This document shows positions 55,601 to 62,099 of a stretch of 64,000 nt of DNA, piece after piece. Below the pieces are notes generated by a model. That model saw only the letters and a list, made by a program, of their open reading frames with translations. It searched no databases and was not told where the DNA came from. How positions within the stretch are numbered: the first letter of the stretch is position 1; each line of letters begins with the position of its first letter. The position numbers were made by a program, and so were the translations under genes. Origin of the DNA: Tubiluchus corallicola (taxonomy: Eukaryota > Priapulida > Priapulimorpha > Priapulimorphida > Tubiluchidae); contig JAQGDQ010000194.1 in assembly GCA_030141605.1 (NCBI GenBank), positions 1 through 64,000 of the forward strand, read 5' to 3'.

Positions 55601-55674
55601 TGTGAAGGGTATGGCTTACAAGGAAACATTACATCAACTCCATTTATTTTGTAGCTGTGTTGATTGGAATTCAT
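31329..55674 (-). CDS. BRIP1: FANCJ/BRIP1 5'-3' DNA helicase (20 coding exons)
   Basis: Twenty exons, all with compatible phases, give exactly 1485 codons plus stop. This XPD-like superfamily 2 helicase unwinds forked DNA and G-quadruplexes in interstrand crosslink repair and homologous recombination. Visible motifs: Walker [10 protein letters not shown] with K52 (the same number as human); Fe-S cysteines 268, 283, 296 and 336; motif [13 protein letters not shown] at 376-386; LTSGTLSPM near 602; motif V KVSEGLDF at 760-767; motif [16 protein letters not shown] from 823. Residues 1-900 follow human BRIP1 closely except for the insert after Walker A. Residues 901-1330 are a low-complexity tail with a basic NLS-like cluster (1210-1223, [13 protein letters not shown]). 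The last 155 residues hold two CxxC pairs absent from human BRIP1. No frameshift or stop interrupts it, so it looks functional. Identity is from recognised motifs and exon-by-exon similarity. The last two exons rest on phase and splice signals only. Confidence 0.95.
31945..32081 (-). CDS. BRIP1: FANCJ exon 19: first CxxC motif
   Basis: It encodes residues 1330-1376, with [13 protein letters not shown] carrying C1349 and C1352. The donor is TTGG|GTAAAG (phase 1), which matches exon 20. The acceptor CCACAG at 32082 matches the phase of exon 18 but has a poor pyrimidine tract. AAAAG at about 32072 would also keep the frame, shortening the product by a few residues. Confidence 0.65.
32916..34205 (-). 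CDS. BRIP1: FANCJ exon 18: long disordered C-terminal exon
   Basis: The 1290 bp encode residues 900-1330. The acceptor is TTTTACAG and the donor ACTAG|GTATGT. It is Ser/Thr/Asn-rich, with TSPKTP and SPTTPS proline-directed sites and a basic [13 protein letters not shown] cluster. Its position matches the human BRIP1 tail that binds BRCA1 and other partners. I could not match the human BRCA1-binding SPTF motif by eye. Confidence 0.88.
35007..35142 (-). CDS. BRIP1: FANCJ exon 17
   Basis: It encodes residues 855-900 and begins [11 protein letters not shown], directly comparable to human GLSKWVRQQIQ after motif VI. It closes the helicase core. Donor AGCAA|GTAAAT, phase 2, joins exon 18. Confidence 0.92.
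35394..39467 (+). mobile_element. Full-length non-LTR retrotransposon (LINE) in FANCJ intron 16
   Basis: A 4074-bp block, clearly more GC-rich than its surroundings, sits antisense to FANCJ. It is flanked by identical 13-bp duplications AATAACATCAGAC at 35381-35393 and 39468-39480. It has a 5' region of about 790 bp, an intact endonuclease-reverse transcriptase frame, a short 3' UTR and an end in CAACAAC rather than poly(A). The intact frame and perfect duplication suggest recent insertion. APE endonuclease plus FADD-type RT plus a terminal Cys/His finger place it among APE-type LINEs. The exact clade (RTE-like or other) is uncertain. Confidence 0.93.
36180..39416 (+). CDS. LINE endonuclease-reverse transcriptase (ORF2-like)
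   Basis: The frame is open from just after an in-frame TAG (36177-36179) to the TGA at 39414-39416, about 1078 codons. The first ATG is only at 36459, but the essential endonuclease start (LATWNVRTL near 36244, then AALQETRL) lies upstream of it. Translation must therefore start at a non-AUG codon or by another route, or an upstream start has been lost. In order: APE-type endonuclease (LGDFNAR, DTDHSMV); reverse transcriptase ([61 protein letters not shown]); a thumb/connection region ([26 protein letters not shown]); and a C-terminal finger with CVTCSRNC and HSRHC. The catalytic residues appear intact. The enzyme nicks target DNA and copies its own RNA there. Confidence 0.92.
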   Translation, partial: HTAKPAPSKKKRKKLKPPALRLATWNVRTLCPGIANDPSQIGDARKTAIINNELKRLNIDIAALQETRLPSNGSLKEEDYTFFWQGRAPEEHRMHGVGFAVRNSLLSAIEPPSEGTARTLSLRLTTTTGPVNILSVYAPTLLATAENKDEFYAELEAAIKNIPASEYLFLLGDFNARTGSDQSHWPRCIGHFGVGKLNENGQRLLELCSYHDLCITNTFFPTKPIHRVSWRHPRSRHWHQLDLVITRRSSLNCVNNTRSYHSADCDTDHSMVASKVRLQPKRIHHSKPKGRPRINTAKFAVPELVKRYTDTMKEALKDHPTGNADERWSHIRDVTYKSALNTFGKRERVNPDWFEAGIMDIEPAISHKRTALLSYKANPSESTLAVLRKARSDVQRIARQCANNYWQSICLSIQTSADHGNIRGMYEGMKKAFGPSITKIAPVKSTTGEIITDRAKQMKRWAEHYQKLFSRQTTVTERAVEYTTPLPVMEELDDPPTSEELIKAIDSLASGKAPGSDGIPPEAIKAGKQTCLLEHLHDLLLQCWDEGNVPQDMRDANIITLYKNKGDRSDCNNYRGISLLSTVGKTFARVLLNRLHRLAERVYPEAQCGFRAERSTIDMIFSLRQLQEKCREQRWPLFIAFIDLTKAFDLVSRSGLFTLLQRIGCPPKLLRLITSFHEEMKGTVQSDGSSSHPFPIKSGVKQGCVLAPTLFGILFSLLLRYAFKETEEGVYLHTRSDGSLFNLSRLRAKSRVRKVLIREMLFADDAALTAHTEAGLQGLIDNFAHACSEFGLTISIQKTKVLGQNVSPAPHISIDDCCLDVVEDFTYLGSVISSNLSLATELNSRIGKASSTMARLTKRVWENNMLTIRTKSQVYQACVLSTLLYGSESWTLYSHQERRLNAFHQRCLRRILGISWQEHITNKDVLAKAGIPSMYAILTNRRLRWLGHVSRMQDGRLPKDILYGELATGSRPTGRPLLRYKDVCKRDLKAGGMTPANYGALAADRSNWKSAVRTAINRAEKTREEKQEDKRTRRHQKDALPHPDETAFQCVTCSRNCRSRIGLLSHSRHCSSINFINN
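39658..39785 (-). CDS. BRIP1: FANCJ exon 16: helicase motif VI
   Basis: It encodes residues 812-855, including [20 protein letters not shown] with the arginine finger region of motif VI, then ILVDDRY. It is almost identical to human over most of its length. Phase 2 in and phase 1 out. Confidence 0.95.
40606..40813 (-). CDS. BRIP1: FANCJ exon 15: motif V
   Basis: It encodes residues 743-812: [16 protein letters not shown], then [13 protein letters not shown] and GLLSGSEW. The donor TG|GTATGC splits the Trp codon completed by exon 16. Confidence 0.95.
41241..41442 (-). CDS. BRIP1: FANCJ exon 14
   Basis: It encodes residues 676-743 and starts [19 protein letters not shown], matching human QGILCFLPSYKLLEKL. 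The reading phase requires the exon to end with one extra base. The best GT donor is AAAC|GTGTGT, which is weak. A GC donor five codons' width away (CTG|GCAAAC) would also keep the frame and drop two residues. Confidence 0.88.
41813..42215 (+). repeat. Interspersed repeat family R1, copy 2
   Basis: This is the partner of 11861-12360 and lies in FANCJ intron 13, ending within about 50 bp of exon 13. Similarity may extend a little upstream (ATATGCTGT blocks near 11776 and 41770). There is no coding content. Confidence 0.65.
42262..42381 (-). CDS. BRIP1: FANCJ exon 13
   Basis: It encodes residues 636-675, [20 protein letters not shown] then [15 protein letters not shown]. It corresponds to human [20 protein letters not shown]. 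Forty codons, phase 0 on both sides. Confidence 0.93.
42382..43903. other. FANCJ intron 12, 1.5 kb
   Basis: AT-rich. The stretch 43790-43900 has several loosely repeated CTGTTAGTTAAAT-like units. I see no gene or recognisable element; the small frame at 42907-43167 has no features. Confidence 0.5.
43904..44024 (-). CDS. BRIP1: FANCJ exon 12
   Basis: It encodes residues 595-635: [20 protein letters not shown], then IQLEANHVI, the conserved stretch at the start of the second helicase lobe. Donor CAG|GTAACA. Confidence 0.95.
44595..44750 (-). CDS. BRIP1: FANCJ exon 11
   Basis: It encodes residues 543-595, ending [14 protein letters not shown], which matches human [14 protein letters not shown]. 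The upstream half is variable. Phase 2 on both sides. Confidence 0.92.
45558..45710 (-). CDS. BRIP1: FANCJ exon 10
   Basis: It encodes residues 492-543. The acceptor region ends TTTAGAG with two tandem AGs; only the second keeps the frame with exon 9. The region is poorly conserved but ends [13 protein letters not shown], comparable to human FRQNSRFADDYK. Confidence 0.85.
46199..46439 (-). CDS. BRIP1: FANCJ exon 9
   Basis: It encodes residues 412-492, a helical region after the DEAH box ([20 protein letters not shown]). The acceptor is TTTTAG. The donor GGAAA|GTAATT is fixed by phase to exon 10. A donor at AAG|GTACTG earlier in the exon is less likely because it would drop a stretch alignable to human. 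Confidence 0.88.
46665..47206. mobile_element. pogo/Tigger-like MITE in FANCJ intron 8
   Basis: The ends are CAGTGGAACCTCGACTTACG and, inverted, CAGTGATACCTCGAGATACG, flanked by TA on both sides (46663-46664 and 47207-47208), as for Tc1/mariner-superfamily insertions. TIRs starting CAGTGGAACCTCG are typical of pogo/Tigger elements. At 542 bp with no transposase frame it is non-autonomous. Confidence 0.88.
47224..47359 (-). CDS. BRIP1: FANCJ exon 8: DEAH box
   Basis: It encodes residues 367-412. [20 protein letters not shown] is the motif II Walker B/DEAH box (D379, E380, A381, H382), which coordinates Mg-ATP hydrolysis. The donor ATTG|GTATGT lies 16 bp from the end of the neighbouring MITE. 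Confidence 0.96.
47596..47680 (+). mobile_element. Possible DNA transposon end (fragment)
   Basis: CAGTGGCATAGCATGAGGTG followed by TGCAGGGTGGGCAC resembles the CAGTGGCGTAGC starts of some hAT elements. No matching inverted end or duplication was seen in the rest of intron 7. Confidence 0.3.
48298..48393 (-). CDS. BRIP1: FANCJ exon 7: fourth Fe-S cysteine
   Basis: 32 codons, residues 335-366: [20 protein letters not shown] then [11 protein letters not shown]336 is the fourth ligand of the 4Fe-4S cluster. It matches human [20 protein letters not shown]. Phase 0 both sides. Confidence 0.95.
48394..49935. other. FANCJ intron 6, 1.5 kb
   Basis: AT-rich with no supported feature beyond a short direct repeat of CAGCACATTCTAGATTG-like sequence near 49335-49370. 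Confidence 0.5.
49936..50061 (-). CDS. BRIP1: FANCJ exon 6: third Fe-S cysteine
   Basis: 42 codons, residues 293-334. [13 protein letters not shown] carries C296; [13 protein letters not shown] matches human KAWDIEELVSLGK. Phase 0 both sides. Confidence 0.95.
50983..51178 (-). CDS. BRIP1: FANCJ exon 5: motif Ia and first two Fe-S cysteines
   Basis: Residues 227-292. It starts [20 protein letters not shown], nearly identical to human [20 protein letters not shown], then [15 protein letters not shown] (C268) and NDRCQEL (C283). Confidence 0.96.
51751..52029. repeat. 40-bp minisatellite, about 7 copies, in FANCJ intron 4
   Basis: The unit contains GCATTGCTGTACACCACCAC and AACTGCACATAGCAGTGTAT. 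One copy near 51840 has a deletion. Minus-strand frames with repeated YSNAYTAMC peptides are products of the repeat. Confidence 0.92.
52302..52438 (-). CDS. BRIP1: FANCJ exon 4
   Basis: Residues 182-227, a polar linker ([17 protein letters not shown]) that ends KIPR, joining VPKILFG of exon 5. Acceptor CTTTTCAG, donor AAG|GTTAGA. Confidence 0.85.
52752..53089 (-). CDS. BRIP1: FANCJ exon 3: variable insert with peptide repeats
   Basis: Residues 69-181. In human this stretch between Walker A and motif Ia is an unrelated Ser/Cys-rich insert. Here it opens with about 2.5 copies of a roughly 18-residue unit: [18 protein letters not shown], then [18 protein letters not shown], then QLAEQCPDE. The rest is acidic and Thr-rich. 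The acceptor TACATTTTAG and donor TCG|GTGAGT are good. Confidence 0.85.
53327..53438 (-). CDS. BRIP1: FANCJ exon 2: Walker A
   Basis: Residues 32-69: [20 protein letters not shown] then AWQVYQK. K52 is the ATP-binding lysine, and [17 protein letters not shown] is identical to human. The donor AAAAAG|GTGTGG gives the phase-1 end required by exon 3. Confidence 0.96.
53439..55581. other. FANCJ intron 1, 2.1 kb
   Basis: AT-rich. It includes an impure TAC/ACC trinucleotide tract at 53894-53964. No other feature is supported. Confidence 0.55.
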
Positions 55675-55764
55675 TTTTATCAGTCGTTGCAGTGAGCACC
55701 CAGCTTAACTTACAAATCAGTCAGGCTGTTTGTTGCTTTCTTTTATCATTTCTTGACCAACACC
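55582..55764 (-). CDS. BRIP1: FANCJ exon 1: start codon and Q-motif region
   Basis: The start codon is at 55674-55672 and gives 31 codons: [19 protein letters not shown], matching human YTIGGVKIYFPYKAYPSQL, with the conserved Gln upstream of Walker A. The donor is AAG|GTAAAC, phase 0. An acceptor-like TTGCAG just above 55764 suggests up to 90 bases of 5' UTR and a further upstream non-coding exon. The Met choice places Walker A lysine at 52, as in human. Confidence 0.92.
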
Positions 55765-55984
55765 CTGCAATTTACATAGTTATTACAATTTAATGCACAA
55801 ATAAGTTTAGAAATCATGTTACTCCTGTTACACAATGCCTTCGACACACGTAATTATTATAATCCTAACGTAATAAAGTTATAATTAATTAACCATCTAA
55901 TTAGTTAATCTCACTCTAGTGTGCATGATCTAACACTCGCAGTACTAAATATGGCTGGCTAGTTATGAGATGAACTACTTTGCT

Positions 55985-56065
55985 CACTGGGAATATGATG
56001 GTCTAGTGGTCTAAGGCATCTGTCTTGTAATTCGAAGGTCCTTGGTTCAAATTCAAATTCAGGCT
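55985..56065 (+). mobile_element. tRNA-derived SINE head / tRNA relic
   Basis: A-box-like TGGTCTAGTGGTCTAAGG, an anticodon-arm-like CTGTCTTGTAATTCG and a B-box-like GGTTCAAATTC follow at tRNA spacing, resembling tRNA-Thr(UGU). The stems are imperfect and the 3' end is not tRNA-like, so it is not a functional tRNA gene. Confidence 0.55.
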
Positions 56066-57119
56066 GTATAGCGATTTTGCACGCTTCCCGTCTCTGTCAA
56101 ATTTGGTATCAAATTTAGTTAACCGAGGGTTTGTACCATCATTTGTTATGTAAGTAAAACTGCTATCTAGTGGATGTTTCATATGTTTCAAAGTAGTTTT
56201 CACATGTTACAGCTAATGTGTGAAATGTTTCTGACTGCTGATTAGTCATATGTTGCTAAATAACTAGGAATAGAATCTTTAGTTATTTATATCTTAGTGG
56301 TGTGCACAAGATCATTTTTCAATAATAAAATTGCTTTTTGTCATCCACCACAAATGCTTGATCAGTTGACAGTTTCAAAATACATTTGTGAGAGGGCTAC
56401 TTACATATAGTTACTATCTGTCCTTTTTTTCTTTGGATAAGGTAACATTTTCTTGGATAAACTATTATGTTAACAAAATATGTAAAAATGACAATGTTAA
56501 ACTGGTTAAAGCCATGTTGATAAGACACCACTACAGTATAGTTCGCTTATAACGAGTTTCTAGGGACCGTGCAAATTTGCTCGTTATAGTTTAGGTCAAT
56601 TCTTTAGGTGCATGTACATGACAGAAATGAAGTTTAAAAAGCAGATATAATATAATGACAAAACGAGAATGCTCTTTCGAGACTGGCACAAGTTTCCTAA
56701 TGAGTGCCACTGTTCAGCAACTATTTTATCATAAAAAAGTAAATTTATAATAGTGTTTAAATTCTGTTATTTCTAAGATCAACTACATAAGTTGCTTTTC
56801 TAAAGCACTGCTGAGATTCATTGTGAAGTTTGATGATAGCTGAGTGTGTTTTACGTGGGTGTTAAAATATGGAAGTGCAAAAATACCGTATTTGAAGCTC
56901 TGAATGTGTTTTACTATTCTAATAGTGTAACACTATTCTATTATTTTATGTACACTTTATTGACCATATGCTGAATTTCACACATTCACAGAGGCAAAAA
57001 GAACAATCATTCCACTCAGTACCTGGGTAATTCTCTGCAAAGTTGAGTATAATACTGCTGCCTGCACATATTTAATCGTCATCATGGCATCAAAGGGCTT
57101 AGAGTTTGCCATGGGAACA

Positions 57120-57245
57120 TTTTGAAAAAAGTTTATTCAAACATCGTAGAATGTTCATTATGCAAAAACAAGTTTAAGTTATCAAAAATCAACAGGCCCA
57201 ATATTAAATCATATAAGTGTACAGCTCATTTTCAACTTGATAGTG
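57120..57245 (+). pseudogene. Decayed BED-zinc-finger (hAT transposase) relic
   Basis: One frame reads NIVECSLCKNKFKLSK, then NIKSYKCTAH. This is the layout of a BED finger (CxxC..NLKxHLxxxH) with the first His replaced by Tyr. The frame closes on both sides. BED fingers sit at the N-terminus of hAT transposases. Confidence 0.4.
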
Positions 57246-57249
57246 CAGT

Positions 57250-58540
57250 AACTAACACCACAGCTCAGTCCAGTTAATAGTCTGGGTGCAGGTAAATTTA
57301 TCTTTCCAGCTGCTTAACAGGGGTTTGTGGTTTGAGCAATAATTAAAAAGTTCAGCTCAGAGCATAAATTTATGATTCCAGCTCGACAATTAACATACAC
57401 AATGATAAATTAAAGTACATGTATATTATTTACTTATGCTATATTTTGGTTTATCAATTTCCATATGATGTGGGTTACCCTAGCGAGTATGGAAAGAAAA
57501 TATCCTAGGGTTGAATATTCGATAGTTCGAACAAATTTTCCTCGAATATTCAAATAATAAATTATCTGAAATCCTCATCTCTATGATATTATCACTTAAA
57601 TGTCTGCACAAGACCATCAATATCTGCGTGGGTAGAAAACAGGGCTGGCTTTTATTTTAATAGCTGTGCATGCGTACTATCATGTAAGATTACGAACGAC
57701 CCTATGTCACCTAATAACTGAGCCTGCAATCTGGCTTGCTGTGTGTTATTTAATTGCAAAATCACTTTTTTATTTAAAAAAGCATTTATATTAAAAGTTA
57801 AATTCTGAAAAGCCAAAAAATTATTTATTTTGCAAAGCAGAACAGTTTACTTTTTGAAAAACTCGGTTATTTTTACTGCTTCAGATTAAATTGCACTACA
57901 CAGGTTTATTCAAGGAGCTTTCAAGTTTTGAAAGGTATGAGAAGTTGAGAAAACGTCATTATAAGTTACAATTACATCAGCACACATAGATGCAGGCTCA
58001 CCAGCATGCCTGTATACATGTGCTGTACCTGACAGCCTCGTTTTATTCACGAGCAGTAAATTAACTAAATTGGCAAATGGTCCCCATTTGTCAATTGTTT
58101 TATAACTCGTGCTTGTTATATGCAGGAAAGTACAATCATAGGGTGGTAAAACTTTCTAGTAACTAGTAAATAAAAACTCAAAATATCGGAACTTGCTGTA
58201 ACTGTAAGCAAATACATGCTAACAGTCATTATGGTATTTTAACTTTAAGCCTAACATTTGACGAGACTTTGAAATTTAAACGTAATTACCAGAGGTTACA
58301 ACTAGCCTCATTATAAAAGGACAATACTGCATATAAATGTATGCTTCTAAACAAGGTTTTCTAAACTCGGTCGAACAAAATAATAAAACTAATTTGCCTA
58401 AGACAAGAAAGAACAGATTCCGCATTAGAACTAGAATTATGTAATTACAGTTTACATTAATAACTAATCAGTTAGTTCTATACACAATTAATTGCAGTAA
58501 ATAATTGCTCAACTTTCCCTCCAATTTTATCACTATTTAC
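57250..58540. other. Non-coding stretch upstream of FANCJ coding start
   Basis: AT-rich. I see no gene or recognisable repeat; if FANCJ has the upstream exon proposed near 59.3 kb, this lies in its first intron. Confidence 0.4.
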
Positions 58541-59124
58541 TAGTGGTGGCCACTGGTGGGCGTAATCGTTTATCGATACTTACCCATAACTAAGTCTCTG
58601 GTATCGATACTTTGCTAAGTAATCGAATACTAAACGATTATTTCTGTATCCATGAATTTATAATAATTTAAAATGCAAATAAGGAAAAATTCGTTTTGAA
58701 ATAACTTTTGACACGGATAAAATTGTGGATGTAAACACTACACACTCTCAAACACTCATAACTCCACCTTCAGACAATGCCTTATTATGCATGTATAGTA
58801 CGCGACCTGCTGTTGTGCAGCGACAAAAACGCAACTAAATTTAAGAAATCTATGTAGAATAAACATGACCTTCCTCAGTGTTATTTGATTATAAAGCAAT
58901 AAGAACTATTTATATTATCAAATTTAATAAAGTTGAGAGCGTTTTCTGATTTATAAGAACATGCACATTTTGCTCTAAAAATTATATAAAATAATAACAC
59001 ACGTTCGAATCGTACGTGATTTGCACACGACTTATTTTATGACCTTTGCTTTTAGAATTAGTTTCAGTACAATACGCTGCGCGCTGACTGAAATGTAAGT
59101 ATTAAGGCCCGAAAGTAACCCGAC

Positions 59125-59871
59125 GGCGCTATTACACTTTCGCACCGCCTAGCTTTTCCTGGCCTATTGGTTGTTTTCATGCCTGCAGGCCAGAAAGCAG
59201 ACCAACAGGCGTAATATACACCATATTCCCATAATATTATTGCTTCTTGCGCTTTATAAGTCCAGATTAAAATCAGATTAAAATCATGCATTACTTACCT
59301 ACAGCCCCCATTAAAAGCTGCACGTGAATAACCGTGTTTACATCACTGATGCGCAATCGCTCTCGCGCAGTGACGTATATGGCCCTTAACCTGTATTTTT
59401 GGTTTCTTCGCATAATTTATGATTATTAGGGTTGCAGCTACGGAAGTTTGTATCGTACCGGGGGAAATTATTTTGGACCACTACAGTTATTTATCATTAA
59501 TTTTATTTATTACTGTAGTATTATTACTATTAGATTATAAAAAAAGTAAAGGTTTTTTCTTTATTTCGTAAATGCGGTGAAGATGAAAGTGTGTCACGTG
59601 CCTTTTAAGCTAGGCCCTGAAAATGCATAAACTAGTACGAAATTTGTCACGTGACTACACACACAAACAAGATGGCGATACGCCCTGTATAGGCGTAGAA
59701 CTGTGAATACAGCGTAATTATTGGTAATTATACCTAAATATATTATTAAATTACAATTAGATTAGCGGAAACATTCACTGATGATGTAAGAAAAATAGAA
59801 TGATGACTTACGAGCCTGAAAACGAGTAATAACCTATAAAAAGCTAGGCGGTGCGAAAGTGTAATAGCGCC
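59125..59871. mobile_element. 747-bp DNA element with 33-bp TIRs and 8-bp duplication
   Basis: Perfect 33-bp terminal inverted repeats occupy 59125-59157 and 59839-59871 (outer end GGCGCTATTACACTTTCGCA). Identical AACCCGAC flanks lie at 59117-59124 and 59872-59879. An 8-bp duplication suits hAT, P or similar superfamilies, but the terminal bases are not typical of hAT, so the class is open. No transposase frame is present. The interior is unusually rich in promoter-like motifs. Confidence 0.93.
59299..59700. promoter_or_regulatory. Candidate FANCJ promoter/first exon within the TIR element
   Basis: Motifs include CACGTG E-boxes near 59321, 59596 and 59648, the GTCACGTGAC palindrome, CRE-like TACGTCA and NRF1-like TGCGCA/GCGC clusters near 59350-59375, and an AAGATGGCG (YY1-type) at 59669. 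On the minus strand a consensus donor (GTAG|GTAAGT) sits at 59299/59298, which could splice to the acceptor near 55765. All of this is motif reading; no transcript is visible. Confidence 0.35.
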
Positions 59872-60109
59872 AACCCGACTGCAGTGTTATGAGCAATTTC
59901 GCTGAGTTATAGCTTTTATTCATTGCATTTCTGGTTGCTGGGAGCACATATTTATACAGGTCGGCAGGTTGTTGGTAGACACCCTCCCCAATCCGACCAG
60001 GATGCCACTACGCGATCTCTCTCAGTAATCGAATACTGACTGAAAGTAATCAATAATCGCGATTGCTTCAAATTGGCGGTCTTGCACCACTACTGCTGTT
60101 TAGGATTAC

Positions 60110-61490
60110 GCACACTGAAAAGTTAGACGTTGAAAGTCAATTTTTTTAAGTTTATTACTCATCGTTAACGGGCCCAATGGTTAAAATGAGGTGAGCCATG
60201 CTGATTTGTTAGTACAAATTTATCACTAATGATATCACAGCACTAAAGTACAGAGCACATGGATAATAATTGAATATATTATGCACCCTTGCGTGTGAAT
60301 ATAATGGTACGTAATTTTATGATTATAATCACGTTATAGAAACATTGCAGCTTTAATATCTTACATATTCTACACAGAGAGGTGAGACTTTTGGTAGTAT
60401 TATAGTGTTGGTATTATTATTATTGGTATTAAAATAAGATAGTGCTCATTTAAGACCACACAAAGTTATGTTGCTATAATGTAACTTTGTATTATAAATA
60501 ATATAAATATGTTATAAATAATTATATTATATATTAATTATTATATTAAAAATTTAAAATGTTCGCACAAGCAAGGTAAAACGACACTGGTTAGCTGTCC
60601 TAGCATGCATCTGTTACATATTTCATTCATGATTCTTAATTTAGACTACTGCAATAAAAATTTAATATGTGCTACCACCTACATTTGAAATTATTTTTTA
60701 TTGAACTGAGTCAAGCTTAATTCAGGTTGCGGCCTTGGTCAGTGCTACATAGTCACCTGTACCAGCTGCGCTTATCATATATGGGAGTGTAGATTGCCAG
60801 TAAGTTTCACTAGCTATTCAGGTAAGTTCAGTGGGTACATGTGCCATGCCAAAGCCAGCATTCGTGAGCATTGCTGTTGAATGGTCACCATGTGTCTTTT
60901 TTCCGTAAATAATAGTGTAATAATAAATCAAAAGAAAACGTCACCGACTAACCAAAAAATATACGTGTTATAGATTTTATCGCAAAGACAAGTAATTTAT
61001 ACTTTTGCTTAAGTGTACAAAAGAGCTTAAACTTGTTACTTGATATTCGATTGTGAAAGAATGTGTGTTAATTAAAGTCAGGCTTGTGGCATTTCAAACA
61101 GGTTTGGTTTCAATCTTTCTCTGGCAGTAAATTAAACCAGTTTTAAATATCCAATTCTGAGTGAGTGTGAATATAGTGTAAATTTATTTCAACAATAGAA
61201 CTGAGTACGGAATCTTTGTGCAATGTTGAAAACTGTTATGAAATCCTGAAGAAACTTCCTGGAAGTTTGGTTATTTTTAGCACAAAATCAAAACCTGGAA
61301 CTGTAAGTAAGAAATGCACGTGCTTGCTAATTTAGCAACCACTAACTCTGCGCCTTCTACCTCAGACTTTCAACTAAAATAATGAACAATGCACATTTAT
61401 TCGCCTAGTGTTTTGATATTCAACATAGCTCTTTTGTCTTTTGAAGCATAATCTCCCCTACTGTATGAACAACCACCAGTGGTCCTACCT
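60110..61490. other. Intergenic AT-rich DNA
   Basis: AT and ATT-rich tracts lie near 60400-60560. A single open stretch at about 61195-61303 (ENCYEILKKLPGSLVIF, before a GTAAGT donor) looks exon-like but has no partner exon that I can identify. Confidence 0.35.
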
Positions 61491-61496
61491 CAGATT

Positions 61497-61806
61497 ACCA
61501 AACCACAGCCGACCGCCATTATTGTCGTAAGCTACTAATCCACAGACAGCTGTCACTTTTGTCGTAAGTTACCTAACCACAGCCAACCGCCACTATTGTC
61601 ATAAGTTACTCAACCACAGCCAGCTGCCACTGTTGCCATAAGTTACCAACCACAGCCAGCCACCACTGTTGGTTTAAATTACTTAACCATAGCCAGCCAA
61701 AACTGTTGTCGTAAGTTACTCAACTACAGCTGGCTGCCACTGTTGTCATAAGTTACCAACCACAGCCAGCCACCACTGTTGTGGTAAGTTACCAAACCAA
61801 AGCCAT
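61497..61806. repeat. About 40-bp minisatellite, 8 copies
   Basis: Diverged units are built on AACCACAGCCAGCC, then GCCACTGTTGTC and ATAAGTTAC. Unit length varies slightly between copies. Confidence 0.85.
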
Positions 61807-61879
61807 AACCAGAGCCATTGTCCATTGCTAGACCTCTAGTGATAGACTTATAGTGAAAATTTGTGACTTTGAATAGTCA

Positions 61880-62060
61880 GAATACCTCTGAAGTTTAATA
61901 GTTAGCATAGCTCCTGGAAAGCAAAAGGTCTTTGGTTCGAGTTCCAGTGAAGGTGCAAAAAATCTTTCCGAGTTTGTATTGTTTTCATGCATTATGTGAT
62001 TAAACTTCGACAATGGCCATAAGAATTTTTCCGGCAATACTGTAAATGCACTTGTATTTT
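61880..62060 (+). mobile_element. tRNA-derived SINE-like sequence
   Basis: An A-box-like TAGTTAGCATAGCTCCTGG and a B-box-like GGTTCGAGTTCC bracket an anticodon-arm-like GGAAAGCAAAAGGTC. Non-tRNA sequence follows. It resembles a Ser-type tRNA head and is not a functional tRNA gene. Confidence 0.45.
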
Positions 62061-62099
62061 CGAACCTTGCACCTTGCAAGCCATAATCGAGTGCTTACT

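Noticed and set aside
55992-56060. Functional tRNA-Thr gene
   Set aside because: The promoter boxes are present but the acceptor and T stems do not pair properly; it fits a SINE head better.
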